Shown: piece by piece, positions 6,860 to 11,086 of the stretch
How positions within the stretch are numbered: position 1 is the stretch's first letter
Layout of the letters: every line of letters starts with the position of its first letter
Made by a program: the position numbers and the translations under genes
The notes under the pieces: model-generated
Told to the model about the DNA's origin: nothing
What the model saw: the letters and a program-made list of their open reading frames with translations, nothing else
The model's database searches: none
Assembly: GCA_964496575.1 (NCBI GenBank)
Contig: CAZCAC010000194.1
Coordinates: 1 to 11,086, forward strand
Length of the DNA: 11,086 nucleotides
Source of the DNA: CAZCAC01 sp964496575
GTDB taxonomy: Bacteria > Planctomycetota > UBA1135 > GCA-002686595
Reading direction: 5' to 3'

Positions 6860-7632
6860 CGTGGGCCTCCCGCGGCGAAGAGCAGGAGCGAGGCTGCGAC
6901 GGTCACGTTGAGCGACTCCACCTCGCCGCGCATCGGGATGGTGACTTCCTCGAAGGCACCTTCGAGCTCGGGGGTCTCGCCCGTCTCGCCGCTGACCCAC
7001 AACGCGATCGGCGGTGACCAGTCGAAGCGGTCGAGCGAGGTTCCGCCGCGGGTCGCGGCGCGCACCTGGCGATACGACGACTCTCCGAGCGCGGCGGCGA
7101 GCTCGGCGGCGTCGTACCCTTCGAAGACCGGCAAGCGCAACAAACTGCCCATCGATCCGCGCAACGCCTTGTCGCCGAAGGGCCGAGCCCCTCCGCGCGC
7201 CACGAGGATCGCGCCCGCGCCGGCCGCCTCGGCGGAACGCGCCAGCCCGCCGAGATTCCCGGGGTCGGCGACACCGGCGACCACCAGCACCAGTGGCGCG
7301 CCCTCGGGGTCGAGCTGGTTCAGCTCGCGCTCGGGCGGGTGCGTGGCGAGCGCGAGGATCCCCGGCGAGGTCTCCAGCGCGCTGATCTTCTCCAGCAGAC
7401 GCGGTTCCACCAGCCGCACCGGGACCTCGACGCCAGCGGTCAGCTCGGCGAATCGCTCCTGGCGATCTTCCGCCACGAGCACGGCTTCGAGCGCCAGCCC
7501 ACAGCGCGTCGCTTCCTCGACCAGCCGATCTCCTTCCAGCACGATCGCGGAGCGGTCCTTGCCCGCCAGCACGGCGCCCACGCGCTTCAGCAAGGGGTTG
7601 GACCGGGAGCGGATCGTCGGATCGGGACTCAT
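6856..7632 (-). CDS. SpoU/TrmH-family RNA 2'-O-methyltransferase
   Basis: This SPOUT-class enzyme transfers a methyl group from S-adenosylmethionine to a ribose 2'-OH in rRNA or tRNA, in the cytoplasm. It has 258 residues. The N-terminal substrate-binding domain spans about 5-100 (IRSRSNPLLKRV...VLEGDRLVEEA, as in 23S rRNA methyltransferases). The SpoU catalytic domain has motif 1 ADPGNLGGLARSAEAAG (122-138, N126), motif 2 KALRGSMGSLLRLPV (155-169) and motif 3 IPMRGEVESLNVTVAASLLL (232-251), the last forming the trefoil-knot cofactor site. Before motif 3 the usual GxEGxG loop reads SGETGETPEL, a modest deviation. The exact target base is not predictable. Start ATG 7632 is preceded by GAGG four bases away. 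A TATAAA box just upstream suggests a very short leader. Its stop overlaps the rarA start by 4 nt. Confidence 0.9.
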   Translation of the reverse strand: MSPDPTIRSRSNPLLKRVGAVLAGKDRSAIVLEGDRLVEEATRCGLALEAVLVAEDRQERFAELTAGVEVPVRLVEPRLLEKISALETSPGILALATHPPERELNQLDPEGAPLVLVVAGVADPGNLGGLARSAEAAGAGAILVARGGARPFGDKALRGSMGSLLRLPVFEGYDAAELAAALGESSYRQVRAATRGGTSLDRFDWSPPIALWVSGETGETPELEGAFEEVTIPMRGEVESLNVTVAASLLLFAAGGPR

Positions 7633-7641
7633 CGCCCTCAG

Positions 7642-7647
7642 TTTATA
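7642..7647 (-). promoter_or_regulatory. -10 box of the trmH-like/rarA operon, near-leaderless
   Basis: TATAAA on the minus strand lies 9 nt before ATG 7632, in an otherwise very GC-rich gap. A transcript from it would start only a few bases before the ATG. No matching -35 box is visible. The spacer also contains GAGGG, so a normally initiated longer transcript is possible. Confidence 0.45.
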
Positions 7648-7773
7648 CACGTTTGCGAGGGGCAGCGGCGACGCGAGGAAGGCGCCGTCGGCTGGATCAG
7701 CGGGAGAGTGGACCGGGAGTGGAAGCCCGTGGCCTGGCCAGCGCGGGGTTGGATCGGGCGCGCGGGGCCGTGG

Positions 7774-7779
7774 TACAAC
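7774..7779 (+). promoter_or_regulatory. Possible -10 box of rsgA, leaderless spacing
   Basis: TACAAC lies exactly 6 nt before ATG 7786, where a -10 element would place the transcription start at or next to the start codon. TTGGAT at 7749-7754 could be a -35 but its 19-nt spacing is long. A GAGG at 7780-7783 could instead serve as a ribosome binding site. Confidence 0.33.
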
Positions 7780-7785
7780 GAGGTC

Positions 7786-8736
7786 ATGAGCGAACTGCAG
7801 AAGGGCCGCGTCGTCCGAGTCGACGCCAAGGTCTGCCACGTCCACACCGACGACGGCGAGCTCCAGGCCGCGCCCCGCGGATCGCTCTTCGAGGACCTCG
7901 ACGGCGTCAAGAACCCCGTCGCGGTGGGCGACTGGGTGATGGTCGACCCCGCCAGCGAACCGGCCGCGCTGGTCGAGGTGCTGCCTCGCCAGAACTACCT
8001 CTCCCGGATCGCCTCTTCGCACGATCCGCGCGAGCAGGTGCTGGTCGCCAATGTCGACCAGCTCCTGATCATCGCCTCGGTGAACAAGCCGAAGTTCTCC
8101 AGCAATCGCACCGACCGCGTGCTCGCCGCCTGCGAGTGGCACGAGATCCCGACCGTGCTGGTGCTGAACAAGATCGACCTCGACCGGAAGGGAGTCCTGG
8201 CCGAGATCCGGGCGACCTATCAGAGCATCCCCGTGCCGGTCCTCGAGACGTGCGCGACGGAAGGAACCGGGCTGGACGAGCTGCGCGAGCTCCTGACCGA
8301 CAAGGTGACCGCACTGTACGGGCCGTCGGGTGCGGGCAAGTCGACGCTGATCAACGAGCTGCAGCCGGGCCTGAAGCTGAAGGTCGGCAAGATCAGCAGC
8401 TACTGGGAGCAGGGCCGCCATACGACGAGCTACTCGCGCCTCTTCCGGCTCGACTTCGGCGGCTGGGTGGTCGACACGCCCGGCTTTCGCGCCTTTCGGT
8501 TGCACGGGCTCCGCCGGGGCTCGGTCTGGGGCCTGTTCCCCGAGCTGGCCCGCTTCCAGGACGGCTGTCGCTTCCCCAACTGCACGCACGATCACGAACC
8601 GGATTGCGCGGTTCTCGACGCGCTGGAGGACGGGAAGATCGCAGAGAGCCGCTACATGAGCTACCTCGAGCTCCTGGTCGAATCGGCGCCCGACGACTTC
8701 GTCGAACCCGACGCCGAGGAAGAGCTGGAGGAGTGA
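7786..8736 (+). CDS. rsgA: RsgA small-ribosomal-subunit biogenesis GTPase
   Basis: RsgA is a circularly permuted GTPase that acts late in 30S maturation in the cytoplasm. It has 316 residues, a normal length. An N-terminal OB domain (about 3-70) precedes the GTPase domain. The motifs come in the permuted order: G4 NKID (128-131), then G1 GPSGAGKS (179-186, K185), then the switch-region stretch and G3 DTPG (230-233). The C-terminal zinc-binding domain shows C261-x4-C266-x-H268-x5-C274 (CRFPNCTHDHEPDC). The C-terminus is acidic, with EEELEE as the last six residues. Start ATG 7786 is chosen because SELQKGRVVRVDAK matches the family N-terminus and the upstream sequence is not coding-like. The gene is divergent from the methyltransferase operon, convergent with the DUF2752 gene, and followed by hairpins at 8777-8792 and 8860-8882. 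Confidence 0.96.
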   Translation: MSELQKGRVVRVDAKVCHVHTDDGELQAAPRGSLFEDLDGVKNPVAVGDWVMVDPASEPAALVEVLPRQNYLSRIASSHDPREQVLVANVDQLLIIASVNKPKFSSNRTDRVLAACEWHEIPTVLVLNKIDLDRKGVLAEIRATYQSIPVPVLETCATEGTGLDELRELLTDKVTALYGPSGAGKSTLINELQPGLKLKVGKISSYWEQGRHTTSYSRLFRLDFGGWVVDTPGFRAFRLHGLRRGSVWGLFPELARFQDGCRFPNCTHDHEPDCAVLDALEDGKIAESRYMSYLELLVESAPDDFVEPDAEEELEE

Positions 8737-8746
8737 TCCGCGCAGG

Positions 8747-8764
8747 GCGCAGAAACCGACTCCG
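8747..8764 (+). repeat. 18-bp direct repeat, copy 1
   Basis: GCGCAGAAACCGACTCCG occurs here and again, identical, at 8874-8891. This copy lies 10 nt after the rsgA stop. A shorter related stretch, CGCAGAAAC, follows recD2 at about 5212-5220. The position after genes and the match to a palindrome arm suggest part of a dispersed intergenic element or terminator; this is inference. Confidence 0.6.
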
Positions 8765-8776
8765 GCTTGGGGTGGC

Positions 8777-8792
8777 GCGGGCCGACGCCCGC
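8777..8792 (+). terminator. Short GC hairpin after rsgA
   Basis: GCGGGC, loop CGAC, GCCCGC form a perfect 6-bp stem about 40 nt after the rsgA stop. No T-run follows; in GC-rich DNA such hairpins can be chance. Confidence 0.3.
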
Positions 8793-8859
8793 AAGGCTGA
8801 CGGGTCAACCGACCGTTCGATTCACGGTTGTCGATGACCTCGAGGCCAATGGAACCTGC

Positions 8860-8882
8860 TTTCTGCGCGCAGCGCGCAGAAA
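8860..8882. terminator. Perfect palindromic hairpin between convergent genes
   Basis: TTTCTGCGCG and CGCGCAGAAA form a perfect 10-bp stem around CAG, with A-T pairs at the base on both strands. It lies between the convergent rsgA and DUF2752 genes, 14 nt before the latter's stop, so a bidirectional terminator is likely. Its right arm overlaps the second copy of the 18-bp repeat. Confidence 0.55.
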
Positions 8883-8891
8883 CCGACTCCG
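8874..8891 (+). repeat. 18-bp direct repeat, copy 2
   Basis: This is identical to 8747-8764, with 127 bp between equivalent positions. It overlaps the right arm of the palindrome at 8860-8882, whereas copy 1 has only a partial left arm (GCGCAGG). Confidence 0.6.
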
Positions 8892-8896
8892 AGTGG

Positions 8897-9367
8897 TCAG
8901 ACGCTGACGATCTTGTAGCCCCAGGCGAGACCCATCAGCAGCAAGGTCCAGCGGATCCAGCGCCCTCGACGCCGCGCGATCTCCTCGTAGAGATCACGGC
9001 CGCGGAGGTGGACGACCAGCGCCCAGATCGAGATGAGCGGCAACGCGATCACCGTCAGGAGGCCGAAGGGCTGGATGACGATCGACTGCCACAGGTCACC
9101 GTGGACCGCGAGCGTGGCCGAGGTGGTGACGCCGCAACCCGGGCACGGAAAGCCGGTCCATTCCATCAGCCGGCAAGGAGTGAGGCCGAGCTGCTCGTGA
9201 GTCCCGTAGCCACGAGGGTCGGGCTCGGCGAGGATCCTCAGCAGGACCAGCGTGAGCGTCCCCCCCCAGAATCCGAGCAGGATCAACCGGTGAGGGAGCC
9301 CGCGCACCGGCTGCGGGGCCGGCTCTACCGGCCAGGGCTCCTCGGCGTTCTCTTCGGTGTCGGTCAC
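8897..9367 (-). CDS. DUF2752 family membrane protein
   Basis: This is a small integral membrane protein of unknown function. The DUF2752 signature is clear: C65RLMEWTGFPCPGCGVTTS, with C75 and C78 in PCPGCG. From the chosen start it has 156 residues. Three hydrophobic segments are seen, at about 27-47, 99-120 and 137-153, with the Cys motif between the first and second. The Cys arrangement suggests metal binding or redox chemistry, but no role is established. Start GTG 9367 is chosen because TDTEENAEEP looks like a normal soluble N-terminus and a TACAAT box sits 6 nt upstream. A GTG at 9424 would overlap the receiver gene by 17 nt and add 19 unlikely residues. It lies 40 nt after the receiver gene on the same strand, so it may be co-transcribed or have its own promoter. 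Confidence 0.85.
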   Translation of the reverse strand: MTDTEENAEEPWPVEPAPQPVRGLPHRLILLGFWGGTLTLVLLRILAEPDPRGYGTHEQLGLTPCRLMEWTGFPCPGCGVTTSATLAVHGDLWQSIVIQPFGLLTVIALPLISIWALVVHLRGRDLYEEIARRRGRWIRWTLLLMGLAWGYKIVSV

Positions 9368-9373
9368 GCCGGG

Positions 9374-9379
9374 ATTGTA
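9374..9379 (-). promoter_or_regulatory. Possible -10 box of the DUF2752 gene, leaderless spacing
   Basis: TACAAT on the minus strand lies exactly 6 nt before GTG 9367, and no Shine-Dalgarno sequence is seen. The spacing is the same as for TACAAC before rsgA. No -35 box is recognised. Confidence 0.42.
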
Positions 9380-9407
9380 GGGCCCGGCGCGGGCGAGGCG
9401 AGGAGAT

Positions 9408-9797
9408 CTACGCCGCCAGCCCACCGGTCTGGCCGGTGGTCAGCTGATTGACGAACTCGAGTACCTTTTCCGGAGGCATGGGTCGCTGCAGGTACATCTG
9501 AGCCCCGACCCGGATGGCCTCTTCCTCGAAGACGCTTCCGCGGTAGAGCTCGGAGGAGATGATGATCGGCAGCTCCCGACCGGAGAACTCCTTCCGGATC
9601 TCCTGGCAGAGGTCGAATCCGTGCATCCCGTGCAACAGGACGTCCATCAGGATCAGCGCCGGCCGGCGCTTGGCGAGCAGCTCGAGGCACTGGTCCGAGC
9701 GTTGGAACGCGGTGACGGCGTAGCCGCCGATCTCGAGGATGTTCCGGCGAGATTCGTGGCCTTCGCGGTCGTCGTGAATCAGGAAGATCTCTTTCAC
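9408..9797 (-). CDS. Stand-alone response-regulator receiver domain protein
   Basis: This is a single CheY-like receiver domain of 129 residues with no output domain. The acidic pair HDD (D9, D10), the phosphoacceptor D52 in LILMDVLLHGMHGF, and the Ser position in PIIISSEL (S81/S82) are present. The normally invariant lysine of the K-P motif is arginine: YLQRPMPPE (R105, P106). Phosphorylation may therefore be altered or the domain may signal in another way. Start GTG 9797 has GGAGAG 4-5 nt upstream and follows the ATPase stop by 12 nt, so the two are almost certainly one operon. Receiver proteins near PilB/GspE-like ATPases often control motility or secretion; that link here is inference. 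No kinase is visible in the window. Confidence 0.9.
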   Translation of the reverse strand: MKEIFLIHDDREGHESRRNILEIGGYAVTAFQRSDQCLELLAKRRPALILMDVLLHGMHGFDLCQEIRKEFSGRELPIIISSELYRGSVFEEEAIRVGAQMYLQRPMPPEKVLEFVNQLTTGQTGGLAA

Positions 9798-9809
9798 GGT
9801 ACTCTCCGG

Positions 9810-11015
9810 TCAGCTCATCGAGGTGGTGGCGAGGACTTCTTCGATGCTGGTGGCACCCTCCGCCGCAGCGCGGATGGCCTCCTGCCGCAAGGTCGTCATG
9901 CCGTCCTCGCAGGCGACCCTCCGCAGCTCTTCGGCATCCGCACCGCGACCCAGCGACTCGCGGAAGCGGGATGTGGGCACCACGATCTCGTAGATGCCCC
10001 TGCGCCCGAGGTAGCCGGTCTCCTTGCACTGCTCGCAGCCGACCGGACCGAAGAGCTGATCGTTCTCGTCGAGCTCATGGAGGTTGTACGAGCTGTAGTC
10101 GGTGGTATCGGGCGCCTTGCAGTGCGGACAGAGCCTCCGCACGAGGCGCTGGGCGATGATTCCGCGAATGGTGTCGGCGAGCAGGTAGTGCTCCACGTCC
10201 ATTTCGCGCATCCGGGTGACCGTCTCGATGGCCCCGATGGTGTGCAGCGTGGAAAGGACGAGGTGTCCGGTCAGCGCCGCCTGCACCGCGATCTGGGCGG
10301 TCTCGGTATCTCGGATCTCGCCGACGAGGACGATGTCGGGGTCCTGACGCAGGATCGATCGCAGCCCCCGGGCGAAGGTCAACCCGGCCTTCGCATTGGT
10401 GTTGATCTGGCAGATGCTCTCGACGCGGTTCTCGACGGGATCCTCGAGCGTGATGATCTTGGAGGTGGGGCCGTTGAGCGTGTCGAGCAGCGCGTACAGC
10501 GACGTCGTCTTGCCGCTACCGGTCGGCCCGGTGGCGAGCACGATGCCGTCGGAGCACTGGACGCTCCTCCGCAGCCGCTCCTCCTGCTCCGCGCGCATGC
10601 CGAGCGCGCTGATGTCCTTGATGCTGTGTCCGCCATCGAGGATCCGCACCACCGCGCCCTCGCCGAGCAGCGTCGGCATGGTCGAGACGCGCAGGTCGAT
10701 GCGCCGCCCCCCCACGCTGATCTGCGTGCGCCCGTCCTGCGGCAACCGTCGCTGGGCGATGTCGAGGTTGGAGATCACCTTGAGGCGGGCCAGGCAGGGG
10801 CGAGCCCAGCCTTTCTTGAGCGTCATGCGCTCGTACAGCGATCCGTCGACACGAAAGCGCACCACGAAGGTGGAGTCTCTCGGCTCGAGATGGATGTCGC
10901 TGGCCCGGGCTTCGATCGCCTCCTTGAAGATGGCGGAGATGACGCTGACCACGGGGCCCTCCAGCCCCTCCTCGTCGGCCTCGCCCCCGATGTCGCTCGG
11001 CGCGAGGTCGAACAT
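9810..11015 (-). CDS. GspE/PilB-type secretion or pilus assembly ATPase, without N-terminal domain
   Basis: This hexameric ATPase powers type II secretion or type IV pilus extension from the cytoplasmic face of the inner membrane. Visible are the N2-domain ARASDIHLEPRD (37-47), Walker A GPTGSGKTT (163-171, K169), the Asp box IITLEDPVENR, Walker B DIVLVGEIRD (227-236, E233), and the His box STLHT. The four-Cys zinc element is C296PHC299 and C327EQC330, followed by GYLGRRGIYEI. At 401 residues it is some 100-170 short of full GspE/PilB, because the N1 domain is absent. ATG 11015 is the only usable start, since an in-frame TGA lies at 11063-11061. No good Shine-Dalgarno sequence precedes it. GspE versus PilB cannot be decided without the neighbours beyond the window. 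It is followed 12 nt later by the receiver gene. Confidence 0.92.
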   Translation of the reverse strand: MFDLAPSDIGGEADEEGLEGPVVSVISAIFKEAIEARASDIHLEPRDSTFVVRFRVDGSLYERMTLKKGWARPCLARLKVISNLDIAQRRLPQDGRTQISVGGRRIDLRVSTMPTLLGEGAVVRILDGGHSIKDISALGMRAEQEERLRRSVQCSDGIVLATGPTGSGKTTSLYALLDTLNGPTSKIITLEDPVENRVESICQINTNAKAGLTFARGLRSILRQDPDIVLVGEIRDTETAQIAVQAALTGHLVLSTLHTIGAIETVTRMREMDVEHYLLADTIRGIIAQRLVRRLCPHCKAPDTTDYSSYNLHELDENDQLFGPVGCEQCKETGYLGRRGIYEIVVPTSRFRESLGRGADAEELRRVACEDGMTTLRQEAIRAAAEGATSIEEVLATTSMS

Positions 11016-11086
11016 GACGTCACCGTCGACGACATTGCAGGGCTCCTGACCTACGCGGAGTCATTCCTGCAACCTCGGGGCCTCGA

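Noticed and set aside
5876..7789. 637-codon plus-strand open frame
   Set aside because: It is antisense to rarA and the SpoU methyltransferase; the product is low-complexity Arg/Ser-rich sequence without known motifs.
7633..8808. N-terminal extension of the methyltransferase frame to 650 codons
   Set aside because: The extra part is antisense to rsgA and resembles nothing; the ATG at 7632 begins the SpoU substrate-binding domain directly.

Overview
This is a GC-rich bacterial window with strong G/C preference at third codon positions. It carries mostly housekeeping genes, densely packed on both strands. I found no insertion sequence, phage gene, CRISPR array, rRNA or tRNA. A secreted Cys-type sulfatase, a DUF2752 membrane protein, a type II secretion/type IV pilus ATPase and an unusually long bS21 fit a Gram-negative-type environmental bacterium. 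A planctomycete or a related environmental phylum is my best guess, but the sequence alone does not settle it.

Layout from left to right. On the minus strand, reading right to left from about 2.85 kb, are rpsU (bS21 with long extensions), an RluA-family pseudouridine synthase, and a sulfatase that runs off the left edge. A divergent 150-bp promoter region separates rpsU from recD2, a plus-strand helicase gene at 2913-5195. recD2 ends in a strong hairpin and converges on rarA across about 350 bp without a gene. rarA is translationally coupled (ATGA overlap) behind a SpoU/TrmH rRNA methyltransferase; both are on the minus strand. Another divergent gap leads to plus-strand rsgA. rsgA converges on a minus-strand block: GspE/PilB-type ATPase, stand-alone receiver protein, DUF2752 protein. 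The rsgA/DUF2752 gap holds a perfect palindrome and an 18-bp direct repeat.

Functionally, four genes concern the ribosome: bS21, the pseudouridine synthase, the SpoU methyltransferase and the RsgA 30S-assembly GTPase. Two concern DNA replication and repair: RecD2 and RarA. One belongs to a secretion or pilus machine, with a receiver protein just behind it. No clear new system is present. The points most worth checking are the sulfatase with no ATG/GTG/TTG start, the long tails on bS21 with a hairpin leader, the GspE-type ATPase that lacks its N-terminal domain behind an in-frame TGA, the receiver protein whose conserved lysine is arginine, and -10-like boxes placed as expected for leaderless transcripts.
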